The notes below the pieces were generated by a model that was not told where the DNA came from, did not search any database, and saw nothing but the letters and a program-made list of their open reading frames with translations. Source: Marinobacter sp. DY40_1A1 (GTDB lineage: Bacteria; Pseudomonadota; Gammaproteobacteria; Pseudomonadales; Oleiphilaceae). Taken from it: a DNA stretch of 64,000 nt. The stretch spans positions 248,001 through 312,000 of the forward strand of contig NZ_VCHA01000005.1 in the NCBI RefSeq assembly GCF_016597815.1. Reading direction: 5' to 3'. The position numbers and the translations under genes were made by a program. Within the stretch, counting starts at the first letter, position 1; each line of letters opens with the position of its first letter. Shown one piece after another: positions 31,129 through 42,567 of this stretch.

Positions 31129-31912
31129 GCCAGATCAGGCTCCGTTAGCGCGGGTATCCGGGAAGGAGGTTGTTGACCTTCCCAGTGATCTTTATATCCC
31201 GCCGGATGCCCTCGCGGTATTTCTAGAGGCTTTTGAAGGCCCGCTAGATCTATTGTTGTATCTCATACGGCGCCAGAATATGGACATTCTGGATATAGAC
31301 GTAAGTGAGATAACCCGGCAGTACATGGAATATATTGGTGCCGTTGAGGTCATGCGCTTTGAACTGGCAGCTGAATATCTGGTAATGGCGGCGACGCTCG
31401 CAGAGATCAAGTCCCGCATGTTGCTGCCTCGGCATGAAGCCGAAGAAGACGACGAAGTCGATCCCCGCGCAGAGCTCATTCGTCGGCTGCAACAATATGA
31501 GCGTTTCAAAAAGGCGGCTGAGGATATTGATACACTGCCTCGTATGGAGCGCGACACCTTTCCTGTGTCTGCCTCCTTGCCGAAGCTTCCATCGAGCCAA
31601 GCGCATCCGGATGTTGATATGCGTGATCTGCTTCTTGCCTTGCAGGGCGTACTGAACCGGGCCGACCTTTTTACCAGCCACCATGTGGAACGGGAAAGGT
31701 TGTCCACCCGCGAACGCATGTCCGCTATCTTGTCAGTGTTGCGGGATGATCAGTTCGTTACCTTCCAGAGCCTGTTTACCATCGAAGAGGGGCGACTGGG
31801 GGTGGTGGTAACATTTCTGGCAACCCTGGAGCTGGTGAAAGAACAGCTGATAGAAGTGGTGCAGGCGGAAGTTCTGGGCCAGATTCACGTGCGTGCGCGT
31901 GCTGCGCGCTAG
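31118..31912 (+). CDS. scpA: Segregation and condensation protein A; no canonical start codon
   Basis: ScpA is the kleisin that joins ScpB to Smc heads in chromosome condensation. The conserved N-terminal block (LAVFLEAFEGPLDLLLYLIRR, then ILDIDVSEIT) and the C-terminal winged-helix region are intact. The frame is open from base 31118, just after an in-frame TGA. It overlaps the end of trpS and includes the family-like LPSDLYIPPDAL. Yet it has no ATG, GTG or TTG until TTG 31253/31256, which falls inside the conserved GPLDLLLYL helix. A start there would destroy the Smc-binding helix. Either a rare start (for example ATC 31121) is used or a mutation or error has removed the start. The coordinates given are the open frame, not a proven start. 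Confidence 0.85.
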   Translation, partial: AIDKPDQAPLARVSGKEVVDLPSDLYIPPDALAVFLEAFEGPLDLLLYLIRRQNMDILDIDVSEITRQYMEYIGAVEVMRFELAAEYLVMAATLAEIKSRMLLPRHEAEEDDEVDPRAELIRRLQQYERFKKAAEDIDTLPRMERDTFPVSASLPKLPSSQAHPDVDMRDLLLALQGVLNRADLFTSHHVERERLSTRERMSAILSVLRDDQFVTFQSLFTIEEGRLGVVVTFLATLELVKEQLIEVVQAEVLGQIHVRARAAR

Positions 31913-31958
31913 AAATATACCGCACTGGAAAGTTATACAGAGAAGGCGAGTAGCCATC

Positions 31959-32600
31959 ATGAATGAAGAAAACCTCGCTAAAATTCAAGCGATTGCCGAA
32001 GCAGCGCTACTTGCAGCGGGCAAGTCTCTGACTCTGGACCAGCTGAGAGAGTTGTTCGCGGAGGATGAGCGCCCGGCGCGGCAGGTTATGGAACACGTTA
32101 TGATGCTCGTGGGCAACGCCTGTGAGGGGCGCGGTTTCGAACTGCGCAAGGTTGCTAGCGGCTATCGTCTGCAGATACGTGAGGAATTCGCGCCCTGGGT
32201 CAGTCGTCTTTTTGAGGAGAAGCCCCAACGCTATTCCCGTGCGCTACTGGAAACTCTGGCCCTGATTGCCTATCGTCAGCCAATAACTCGCGGTGAGATT
32301 GAAGATATCCGTGGTGTTGCGGTAAGCAGCAATATCATTCGCACCTTGCTTGAGCGAGAGTGGGTCCGCATTGTAGGGCATCGTGATGTTCCTGGCCGAC
32401 CGGCTATGTATGCGACAACCCGTCAGTTTCTTGACTATTTCAATCTTTCCGGCCTGGGTGAATTGCCACCTTTGTCTGAAATCCGGGATCTGGAAGAAAT
32501 TGGAAGGGAAATTGAAAAGAATATACAGGCTGAGATCGAGTTTGATTCAACATCAACCCAGCCCACTGGTGATAACACGCCAGACCAGACATTTCACTGA
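31959..32600 (+). CDS. scpB: Segregation and condensation protein B
   Basis: A 213-residue ScpB with two winged-helix domains. ALLLAAGKSLT-type openings and ETLALIAYRQPITRGEIEDIRG are diagnostic, followed by the VPGRPAMYATTRQFLDYF block. It dimerises and binds ScpA in the MukBEF-like Smc-ScpAB condensin. The start is set at ATG 31959; the longer frame to 31893 would overlap scpA and is not conserved in character. rluB follows 39 bases later. The C-terminus is polar and probably disordered. Confidence 0.94.
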   Translation: MNEENLAKIQAIAEAALLAAGKSLTLDQLRELFAEDERPARQVMEHVMMLVGNACEGRGFELRKVASGYRLQIREEFAPWVSRLFEEKPQRYSRALLETLALIAYRQPITRGEIEDIRGVAVSSNIIRTLLEREWVRIVGHRDVPGRPAMYATTRQFLDYFNLSGLGELPPLSEIRDLEEIGREIEKNIQAEIEFDSTSTQPTGDNTPDQTFH

Positions 32601-32639
32601 TACCATTCGGGTACCAGTCAGCGATTAAGGATTAAGTTC

Positions 32640-33653
32640 ATGGCGTCAGAACGCCCCGGAAGAAAAGTAAAACCGGCTGCAGATACGGTTATCAATGACG
32701 AGCCAGAGCGGATTCAAAAGCTGCTGGCTCGAGCTGGTGTGGGCTCACGCCGCGAAATAGAAGGCTGGATGGAATCCGGGCGGCTTATTGTGAATGGCGA
32801 GCCTGCAGTGCCGGGCCAGAAAGCTACAGTAAGTGATAGCTTTGAGCTGGATGGAAAGCGACTGGATGTTGCAGCAGCGGCTGTTACGGTGCGCCGGGTT
32901 CTTATTTATAACAAGCCTGAGGGCGAGGTAACTACCCGCAAGGACCCTGAGGGGCGGCCAACGGTCTTTGACCGTCTGCCAAGGCTGAAGGATAACCGCT
33001 GGATATCTATTGGTCGTTTGGATATCAACACCACAGGTCTGGTGCTGTTCACCACAGATGGTGAGTTGGCCAATCGCCTTATGCACCCCTCTAGCCAGAT
33101 TGATCGGGAATACGCTGTCAGGGTGTTCGGTGAGGTTGATGACGACATGATAGCGCGCCTGATGGCGGGCGTTTTGCTCGAAGATGGTATGGCAAAGTTC
33201 AGCGATATCAGCCAGGCAGGTGGAAGCGGGATAAACCGCTGGTTCCACGTTACACTTCTTGAAGGTCGCAACCGTGAGGTTCGTCGTTTATGGGAGTCCC
33301 AGGGGGTGCGGGTAAGCCGGCTTAAGCGGGTGCGCTATGGCCCTGTTTTCCTGCCTAGCCGACTAACGCTCGGAAAGTGGGAGGAGCTGGACCAGAAGGC
33401 AGTTGATACCCTTAGTAAGACAGTTGGGCTTGCCTCGGTCGATATACCTCAGAAAACTCCGGATGAGCAGGCAGCGCATGAGCGGCAGAGAAGAAAAAGC
33501 CCTGGGGGCGGTGGCAAGAAACCCGGAACCCGGCGTTGGGATGTCAGTGATACCAAGCCTGCGCGCAGTGGTGGCTCTGATAAGGCCCGTGGCGGTGCCG
33601 GAAAGCCACAAAAAGGAACGGGCAGGCCTCGTAAATCCCATTCCGACAAATAA
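32640..33653 (+). CDS. rluB: 23S rRNA pseudouridine-2605 synthase RluB
   Basis: A pseudouridine synthase of the RsuA/RluB group (337 residues). An S4 RNA-binding domain (IQKLLARAGVGSRREIEGWM, residues about 24-45) precedes the catalytic domain. The catalytic Asp lies in GRLDINTTGLVLFT, followed by RLMHPSSQIDREY. A long Lys/Arg/Gly/Pro-rich tail from about residue 270 is typical of RluB and probably contacts rRNA. It is the last gene of the trpS-scpAB-rluB group. Confidence 0.93.
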   Translation: MASERPGRKVKPAADTVINDEPERIQKLLARAGVGSRREIEGWMESGRLIVNGEPAVPGQKATVSDSFELDGKRLDVAAAAVTVRRVLIYNKPEGEVTTRKDPEGRPTVFDRLPRLKDNRWISIGRLDINTTGLVLFTTDGELANRLMHPSSQIDREYAVRVFGEVDDDMIARLMAGVLLEDGMAKFSDISQAGGSGINRWFHVTLLEGRNREVRRLWESQGVRVSRLKRVRYGPVFLPSRLTLGKWEELDQKAVDTLSKTVGLASVDIPQKTPDEQAAHERQRRKSPGGGGKKPGTRRWDVSDTKPARSGGSDKARGGAGKPQKGTGRPRKSHSDK

Positions 33654-33695
33654 GCCCTGAAGCTGGATAGTCTGGTTGCACACGGCCCAGGCTAT

Positions 33696-34622
33696 TCAGC
33701 CAATGGTTGCAAACACTCGGGTGCAGTTCCGGCCTTGGGCTTTCGCCCTGTATAGAGCTTCGTCTGCGCGAGCTATCCACTGGCTTGCACCTTCTTCGGC
33801 CATGTGTCTTGCTACACCGCAGCTGATGGTTACGGACAGGTCTGTGCCTCCGCAATCTATCTTGATGCTGGCAACTGCGTTTCTTACGCGATCAGCAACA
33901 TCTCGAGCTTCCTGCTCACCTGTGTGTGGTAACAAAATCGCAAACTCTTCACCACCAAACCGGTAAACGCTGTCTGAGTTTCTGATGGCGTTTTCAATTG
34001 CTTCTGCAGTCAGTTTCAACAGATGATCGCCAACTACGTGGCCATGCTGGTCGTTTACAGCTTTGAAATGATCCAGATCGCAAAGAATCAGCGTGTATTC
34101 TTCGCCATGTCGGTCGGATAGCAAGCTTGCACGCTGAAGGTGTTCGTCAAGCGCGCGCTTGTTGGGAATTGATGTGAGCGCATCTGTCAGGGCTGCTTGC
34201 TCGATTGCAATATATTGGCAGGCATTGCGAAGCGGAAATATAGCGGCACTGATTATCATCTCGATGGCTTGAAGCTCATCATCTGAAAATTTCTTACGGC
34301 GGTTCAACGTCAGAGTGCCATAAAATACACCTTCCAGATTAAGGCGATATTCGCACCTGTGCGGGCCACCCATACCAGTGGCAAACACAAAGTCACGGTG
34401 AGCGATTTTATGGCGATAGCTCAGGGCGTCGAACGGGATAACACTGTCCAGCTCCTCGGCCAGAATTGCCAACTGAGTCTCCAGGGATAGAGTGGTAGAG
34501 AGACGGCGCGTCAGCTTTGTGAGCGGATCGGGGCTGTTTGACCATCCCTGGAACGCCTGCCTGATTGCAGCCAGGTCTATGGGCTGCGTGGTGGTTCGTT
34601 TTATCGACGGTGTGTATTTCAC
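33696..34622 (-). CDS. Soluble diguanylate cyclase with GAF-like sensor
   Basis: A 308-residue cytoplasmic GGDEF protein that makes c-di-GMP. The N-terminal half (about residues 35-150) looks like a GAF fold. The C-terminal GGDEF domain has the active motif GGEEF and an RxxD inhibitory site (RNSD) five residues ahead of it, so product inhibition is likely. No membrane helices or signal peptide are seen. The start is GTG 34622, with only a modest ribosome site. It is convergent with rluB and divergent from the GntR gene. Confidence 0.9.
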   Translation of the reverse strand: MKYTPSIKRTTTQPIDLAAIRQAFQGWSNSPDPLTKLTRRLSTTLSLETQLAILAEELDSVIPFDALSYRHKIAHRDFVFATGMGGPHRCEYRLNLEGVFYGTLTLNRRKKFSDDELQAIEMIISAAIFPLRNACQYIAIEQAALTDALTSIPNKRALDEHLQRASLLSDRHGEEYTLILCDLDHFKAVNDQHGHVVGDHLLKLTAEAIENAIRNSDSVYRFGGEEFAILLPHTGEQEARDVADRVRNAVASIKIDCGGTDLSVTISCGVARHMAEEGASQWIARADEALYRAKAQGRNCTRVFATIG

Positions 34623-34912
34623 TTGGGCTCACTCGCTGGCAAAGAGTATCAATGCTTTGGGGTGGTTAAAGCACTGTTCGTGCCCAAGTGTTTTTTATAC
34701 ATTATAAACAATGGCGTAAGAGATAACTTTAAGCCAGTTTGGTTGCTGGGTTTGTGGAGGTAAAGCGAAGCGTCAAAAATACGGCAAGCCTCTTCCTGCC
34801 CTAGCGCATGCCTGAATAAAATGCCTGTTCAAGAGGGGTGGGGATGTAGAATCCCTGTGGTAAACTCACGTGCTTAAGAACGCCCCATTTTCAGAAGTGA
34901 GCACCATTTCGT

Positions 34913-35599
34913 ATGACGTTTCAGGCCCCAGAGAGTCTTTCCGAACAGATCGCCCAGCATTTAGGGCAACGGATTGTTACACGGGATCTGAAGCCTGGTA
35001 GCCGCATTCAGGAGCTGAAGGTTGCCAGCGATCTTAGCGTCAGTAGGGGGTCTGTGCGCGAAGCCTTGTTGATTCTTGAGCGGAGGCACCTGGTTGAGAT
35101 ATTTCCACGCCGTGGTGCAGTCGTCTCCAGCCTGACAGTGTCCAGTGTCAACAACCTTTATGATATTTACATTAACCTGCTCTGCATGCTCGGGCGCAAA
35201 CTTGTTGAACGCTGGGCAGGTAACGCTGAGTTGGGTGGCATTCTGGGGCGGGTGCGAGAGGTTGAGGCCATAGCGCGAGCTGTTAACTCGACAGGACCAG
35301 ATGCCGCGGAAAAGGTGATTGAAGCGGGCTTTGAGGTCATGCTTTATGCCTACAGACTGGTAGAGAATCCGTTTCTGGAAGAAACTCTGGAGAACTTTCG
35401 GCCGGCAATCAGTCGCACCTATTTTGTTGCACTTGAGAACTTTCGGGGCGGGATAGGGCAAACCGCCGTCTTTTTTCAACAGCTTGGCGAGGCCGCGCTG
35501 AGTGGTGATGCAGACCGTTTAGAGTCTGCAATACAGGCATTTGGCGAGCACCAGCGCCAACAGGTCCTGAGTATTCTCATGGAGGAGGAGAGCGCGTGA
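34913..35599 (+). CDS. GntR/FadR-family transcriptional regulator
   Basis: A 228-residue regulator with an N-terminal winged helix-turn-helix (SLSEQIAQHLGQRIV, SVSRGSVREALLILERRHLVEI) and a C-terminal all-helical FCD ligand-binding domain. The FCD metal-binding histidines are not obvious, so the effector may be sensed without metal. It sits directly upstream of smc, a neighbourhood also known in Pseudomonas. Its stop is 1 base before the smc ATG, suggesting co-transcription. The target genes cannot be inferred from sequence. Confidence 0.9.
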   Translation: MTFQAPESLSEQIAQHLGQRIVTRDLKPGSRIQELKVASDLSVSRGSVREALLILERRHLVEIFPRRGAVVSSLTVSSVNNLYDIYINLLCMLGRKLVERWAGNAELGGILGRVREVEAIARAVNSTGPDAAEKVIEAGFEVMLYAYRLVENPFLEETLENFRPAISRTYFVALENFRGGIGQTAVFFQQLGEAALSGDADRLESAIQAFGEHQRQQVLSILMEEESA

Positions 35600-35600
35600 C

Positions 35601-38600
35601 ATGCGCCTGAAGTCCATCAAGCTTGCGGGATTCAAGTCATTCGTTGATCCCACTACCGTACCTTTCCCTACCAACCTGACTGCAGTAGTCGGGCCTAATG
35701 GCTGTGGTAAATCCAATATTATTGACGCCGTTCGGTGGGTAATGGGGGAGAGCTCCGCCAAGTACCTCCGTGGCGAATCCATGACTGACGTTATCTTTAA
35801 TGGCTCCAGCTCCCGTAAACCGGTTGGGCAGGCGTCTATCGAACTGGTATTCGATAACACAGATGGCTCTGCACCTGGCGAATTTGCGCGCTTTAACGAG
35901 ATTTCCGTTCGGCGCAGAGTGTCCCGGGAAGGCCAGTCTGAGTATTTCCTGAACGGCACGAAATGTCGACGCCGCGATATTACTGATCTGTTCCTTGGCA
36001 CCGGCCTTGGTCCTCGAAGCTATGCCATCATTGAACAAGGTATGATTTCACGGCTGATTGAAGCCAAGCCGGAAGAGCTTCGAGTTTATATCGAGGAAGC
36101 TGCAGGCATTTCAAAATACAAGGAGCGGCGCCGCGAAACGGAAAACAGAATGCGGCGCACCCAGGAAAACCTTGAGCGCCTCACCGATCTTCGTGAAGAG
36201 CTGGGCCGGCAGTTACAGCACCTTGAGCGACAAGCTGCCGCTGCAGAAAAATACAAAGCCTACAAGCAGGAGGAGCGCCAGAAAAAAGCCGAACTTACGG
36301 TTCTGCGCTGGCAAGCCCTCGATAATGATCTTCAATCCTGGCGTAGCAAAATCCGCGACACAGAGCTGGAGCTTGAAAAGCAGCTTACTGAACGCATCAA
36401 CCTTGAAACGTCCCTTGAATCCCTTCGTGACAGCCACCACGAGCGCACAGAGCATTTTAATCGTGCTCAGGCTCGCTATTACGAGGCTGGCGCCGATATT
36501 GCCCGCATTGAGCAGAGCCTTGAACATCAGCGGGAGCGCAGCCGGCAGACAGCAATGGAACTGGATCAGGCCATGGCCAACCAGCGTGAGCTCACTCGCG
36601 AGCTGAGCCAGGACGAAGACAAACTGTCTGCTATCCGCGAAGAGCTGGAAATGATTGAGCCTGAGCAGGAAGCCCTCGCTATCCGTTCGGAGGAATCGGG
36701 AGAGAAGCTTCAACTGGCGGAAGATGCCATGAGCGAATGGCAGCAGCGATGGGAGGAGTTCAGCTCACGGTCTGCCGATGCTCGCCGTGAGGCAGAGCTT
36801 GCTCAGTCACGCATCAAATCCCTTGAGGAAGCTATAGATCAACTTCTTGCCCGTCAGCGCAAACTTCAGGAAGAGCAGGCGCAGCTAGACGGCCAGATTG
36901 ATCGGGATGAACTCCAGGAATTCCAGGAGCAGCAGGAAGCACTGGCGCTGCAGCGGGAGGAAATGACAGAGCGCATTGAGGCGGAACAGGATGAGTTGCA
37001 GCATGCCCGGCAGGCTCAGCGCGATACTGAGCAAAGCCTGACAGAAGTCCGGCAGCGGGTTCAAAGTTTGCAGGCTGCACTGGAATCCCAGCAGTCGCTC
37101 TTGGATGAGCAAATGGGCGGGCAGAATGACACGCTGCAGGCGTGGCTGGCAGAGCACGGGCTTAGTGATCTGCCACGTGTTGCGGCCGAGCTGCGAATAG
37201 ATGATGGCTGGGAGTTTGCGGTAGAGCAGGCCATTGGTCGCCTGAGTCAGGGGCTCTTGGTACCAGATATCAAGCCTGTTTCAACGGCCTTGCAGAGTGC
37301 GCCAAAAGGCCTTGCTTTAATCGAGGCAGGTACTGGGGGCAATGCACCCGTTTATAGCCTTGCAGCTAAAGCGAAAGGGGTCTCTGCGGTAACCGTCATG
37401 CTGGCGGACATCCACGTTGCTGACACTCTTGAGGAGGCCTTGTCGCAGAGGTTGGAGCTGGCTGAAGGGCGCAGCATCATTACCCGTGAAGGTGTGTGGG
37501 TGGCGAAGGATTGGGTTTTGATGCCTGATTCTGATGTCAGTCAGATTGGCGTTATCGAGCGGCAAAAGAAAGTTGACGAGCTGACGGAGCAACTGGCTCA
37601 GGCAGAGCACTCCTTGGAAGAGGTGCTTGCTCGATATGAAGCGCTACAGGAGCGGACAGAGCGGGCAGAAGCTGCAAGAGACGATGCTCAGGCGCAGCTA
37701 AGCGAAACTGATCGTGAGCTCAGCCTGGTCGTGTCCAGAATCAGTGGTCTTCGTGCCCGTGCGGAGCAGATTGATGCTCGGCTTGCACGAATTCAGGAGG
37801 ATGCGTCGGATGTGGCGCTGAACCTCGAAGGTCAGCAGGAAAATCTCGGCATTGCCCGTGAAGAATGGCAGCAGGCGCTAGAGCAGGCCGAAGACGGTGA
37901 TGACGAAAAAGAACGCCTTCTCGAGCAGCGCGACCTGCTCAGAGAAAAGCTTGATGGACTGCGCCAGGAAGCCCGTCATGATCGTGATCATGCCCATCAG
38001 TTGCAATTACAACTGCAAACCCTGAGCAGCCAACGGGATGGATTGAGCCAGACGATAGACCGCATGCAGCTGCAGAAAGAACGGTTGGAAGAACGGCTTG
38101 AAATGCTCAGAGAGTCCCGGGAAAGCGCGGAAGAACCCGTGGAAGATCTGCAAATGCAGCTTGAAGGGCTGCTGGATCGACGGCTTGCGGAAGAGGAAAA
38201 GCTTGGAGCGGCCCGTGATGCCTTGGAAGAAATCGATCGCGAAGTACGGGAAAAAGAGCAGGGCAGAAGTGGCACCGATCACCGGGTGCAGGACGTTCGT
38301 AGCAGGTTGGAAAAGCTGAAAATGGAATCTCAGGCCCTCGAGATCCGGGCGGGTAATCACATAGAGCAGCTTGAAGAGCTGGATGTGAAGTTGCAGGAAA
38401 TATTGCCGCAACTGCCGGAAGGCGCCACCCAGGATGAATGGGCAGAAGAGCTGGAAAAAATTGGTAATCGTATTCAGCGGCTTGGTGCCATTAACCTTGC
38501 GGCGATTGACGAGTATCAGGTGCAGAGCGAGCGTAAGACCTACCTCGACAGCCAGCATGACGATCTGACCGAAGCACTGGATATTCTCGATACTGCGATT

Positions 38601-39095
38601 CGCAAAATCGATCGGGAAACCCGTCAGCGCTTCAAGGAAACGTTTGATCAAGTGAATGCAGGCCTCCAGGCATTGTTCCCGAAGGTATTTGGTGGTGGCA
38701 ACGCTTATCTGGAACTGACAGGTGAAGACCTCCTGGAAACGGGAGTGGCGATCATGGCGCGCCCGCCAGGCAAGAAAAACAGCACCATCCACTTGCTTTC
38801 AGGTGGAGAGAAGGCGCTCACGGCCATTGCGTTGGTATTCTCGATTTTTCAGCTTAACCCGGCGCCATTCTGTATGTTGGATGAAGTTGACGCCCCCCTG
38901 GATGATGCAAACGTTGGGCGTTATGCGAATCTGGTCAAGGAAATGTCAAAACAGGTACAATTTATATACATAACCCATAACAAGATTGCTATGGAAATGG
39001 CGGACCAGCTGATGGGGGTTACCATGCATGAACCCGGCTGTTCTCGCCTGGTTACTGTAGATGTGGAAGAGGCGGCCGCACTGGCTGAAGCCTGA
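35601..39095 (+). CDS. smc: Chromosome segregation protein SMC
   Basis: A 1164-residue condensin ATPase. The Walker A is GPNGCGKSN (residues 31-39), and the ABC signature LSGGEKALTA and Walker B FCMLDEVDAPLDD lie near the C-terminus. Two very long coiled-coils surround a hinge at about residues 505-640. It partners ScpA and ScpB, encoded 3-4 kb upstream in another operon. Bacteria with Smc-ScpAB usually lack MukBEF. It leads into zipA and ligA. Confidence 0.97.
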   Translation: MRLKSIKLAGFKSFVDPTTVPFPTNLTAVVGPNGCGKSNIIDAVRWVMGESSAKYLRGESMTDVIFNGSSSRKPVGQASIELVFDNTDGSAPGEFARFNEISVRRRVSREGQSEYFLNGTKCRRRDITDLFLGTGLGPRSYAIIEQGMISRLIEAKPEELRVYIEEAAGISKYKERRRETENRMRRTQENLERLTDLREELGRQLQHLERQAAAAEKYKAYKQEERQKKAELTVLRWQALDNDLQSWRSKIRDTELELEKQLTERINLETSLESLRDSHHERTEHFNRAQARYYEAGADIARIEQSLEHQRERSRQTAMELDQAMANQRELTRELSQDEDKLSAIREELEMIEPEQEALAIRSEESGEKLQLAEDAMSEWQQRWEEFSSRSADARREAELAQSRIKSLEEAIDQLLARQRKLQEEQAQLDGQIDRDELQEFQEQQEALALQREEMTERIEAEQDELQHARQAQRDTEQSLTEVRQRVQSLQAALESQQSLLDEQMGGQNDTLQAWLAEHGLSDLPRVAAELRIDDGWEFAVEQAIGRLSQGLLVPDIKPVSTALQSAPKGLALIEAGTGGNAPVYSLAAKAKGVSAVTVMLADIHVADTLEEALSQRLELAEGRSIITREGVWVAKDWVLMPDSDVSQIGVIERQKKVDELTEQLAQAEHSLEEVLARYEALQERTERAEAARDDAQAQLSETDRELSLVVSRISGLRARAEQIDARLARIQEDASDVALNLEGQQENLGIAREEWQQALEQAEDGDDEKERLLEQRDLLREKLDGLRQEARHDRDHAHQLQLQLQTLSSQRDGLSQTIDRMQLQKERLEERLEMLRESRESAEEPVEDLQMQLEGLLDRRLAEEEKLGAARDALEEIDREVREKEQGRSGTDHRVQDVRSRLEKLKMESQALEIRAGNHIEQLEELDVKLQEILPQLPEGATQDEWAEELEKIGNRIQRLGAINLAAIDEYQVQSERKTYLDSQHDDLTEALDILDTAIRKIDRETRQRFKETFDQVNAGLQALFPKVFGGGNAYLELTGEDLLETGVAIMARPPGKKNSTIHLLSGGEKALTAIALVFSIFQLNPAPFCMLDEVDAPLDDANVGRYANLVKEMSKQVQFIYITHNKIAMEMADQLMGVTMHEPGCSRLVTVDVEEAAALAEA

Positions 39096-39242
39096 AAACG
39101 TGTTGACCAGAAAACCGCCAAGAATGACAAAAAGGCCATGTGATGCGGCTTTGCGTTGTATTCATTACAGGCTTTTTTTAGAGTATCAACCGGGGCCCTT
39201 TATTCGCCCCCGGATCTGATCTGCAAACAGGACAGCAGCACT

Positions 39243-40268
39243 ATGTCACTTAGGGAATGGTTAATTGCCATCGGCACCTTGGTTATCATCGCCATTGTTA
39301 TCGACGGATTAAGGCGAATGCGTCGAGCCCGCAAAGAATCTATTGCGATTTCATCCGGTATGGGTGTTGATGACCTGAAAGAGTCACCGCTGGATGACTT
39401 CCATAATCCTGAGCTTCCCAACGGTGGGGCGAGGGCGATTTCGAAAGATACTTTGGAAGAACGTGGCTACGTGCGACGTGAAAAACCATCGCGCTTTCAG
39501 ACAAAGCAACAGAAGCCAACACGACCTGTTCGGGAAACTTTTGCGGAAACTGAGTTTTCATCTGATGACACTTCATGGGAGCATAAGTCCCTCGAAGATA
39601 ATGTAGATGACTGGGAACTGGAAAACACAGATGAAAGCCACGATGAAGTCAGGTTGTCGTCTGCTGAACTGGATGATGTAACTGCTGATACCGGTTGGGG
39701 GGCATCAGAGGAAGATTTGCCTGTTTCCGAGCCTGCTGATAGTCCGGTTATTGATGTTGAAGAAGATACCGCCCGTCGAGAACCGCAGAAAACAACCGGT
39801 ACAGATCAGCCTTTGGCAGGAGCCAATCGCCCGGAAGCCCGTGAGGTTATCGTTATTAACGTGCTTGCTCGTCAGGGGGAAGAATTCAGCGGAAGCGCTT
39901 TGCAGAAATTGTTTGAAGCATGCGGCCTGGCTCACGGAGATATGGAAATTTATCATCGGCATGAGGCAGAAGATACCACCAGCCCCGTTCAATTCAGCGT
40001 CGCAAACGCCGTAGAGCCGGGCACGTTCAAACCGAATGACGTGGCGGCCATGACAACGCCCGGCATCAGCTTTTTTATGAGTATGCCTGGGCCAACCAAT
40101 GCGCTTCAGGCCTTTGATTTTATGCATGAAACCGCCCAGTGTGTAGTTCGTAATCTTGGTGGTGAACTCAAAGATGAGCGGCGCAGCGTGATGACAGCTC
40201 AAACCATAGAGCATTGCCGGCAGCGCATACGTGAGTTTGAGCGCAAGCAGCAAACGCCACGCCACTGA
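39243..40268 (+). CDS. zipA: Cell division protein ZipA
   Basis: A 341-residue bitopic inner-membrane protein that tethers FtsZ. A membrane helix occupies about residues 5-20 (LREWLIAIGTLVIIAIV) with no leader. A charged, acidic and disordered linker runs to about residue 205. The C-terminal ZipA domain follows (EVIVINVLARQGEEFSG to the end) and includes the SFFMSMPGP segment. The start is ATG 39243; the upstream frame to 39156 lacks support. The smc-zipA-ligA order matches Pseudomonas-type genomes. Confidence 0.94.
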   Translation: MSLREWLIAIGTLVIIAIVIDGLRRMRRARKESIAISSGMGVDDLKESPLDDFHNPELPNGGARAISKDTLEERGYVRREKPSRFQTKQQKPTRPVRETFAETEFSSDDTSWEHKSLEDNVDDWELENTDESHDEVRLSSAELDDVTADTGWGASEEDLPVSEPADSPVIDVEEDTARREPQKTTGTDQPLAGANRPEAREVIVINVLARQGEEFSGSALQKLFEACGLAHGDMEIYHRHEAEDTTSPVQFSVANAVEPGTFKPNDVAAMTTPGISFFMSMPGPTNALQAFDFMHETAQCVVRNLGGELKDERRSVMTAQTIEHCRQRIREFERKQQTPRH

Positions 40269-40294
40269 GCCGGCCTGGAACAGAATTGAAATAA

Positions 40295-42376
<2,082 letters not shown>

Positions 42377-42567
42377 GCACTGGCTTCACAGTTTTTGGGC
42401 AACTGCCGCAACGAAGTTTGGCTGGCCGGTGAATCTGAGAACTCGCGCAGATACCCCGTTTCCGAAACTGGCTAACATGGAGTCACTATGTAACTGTGTG
42501 TAAATCGGTGGTTTCTGCCAGGGTATACGCACTGCTATAACAACAACGTTCTGAAACGGATTTTTCC

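Noticed and set aside
31170..31226. TTG starts directly after the strong AAGGAGG upstream of scpA
   Set aside because: They are out of frame with ScpA and the short reading frame ends at TAG soon after, so they cannot start scpA.
34701..34706. TATAAT on the minus strand upstream of the diguanylate cyclase
   Set aside because: A good -10 alone; no acceptable -35 at 16-18 bases, so I did not list it as a promoter.
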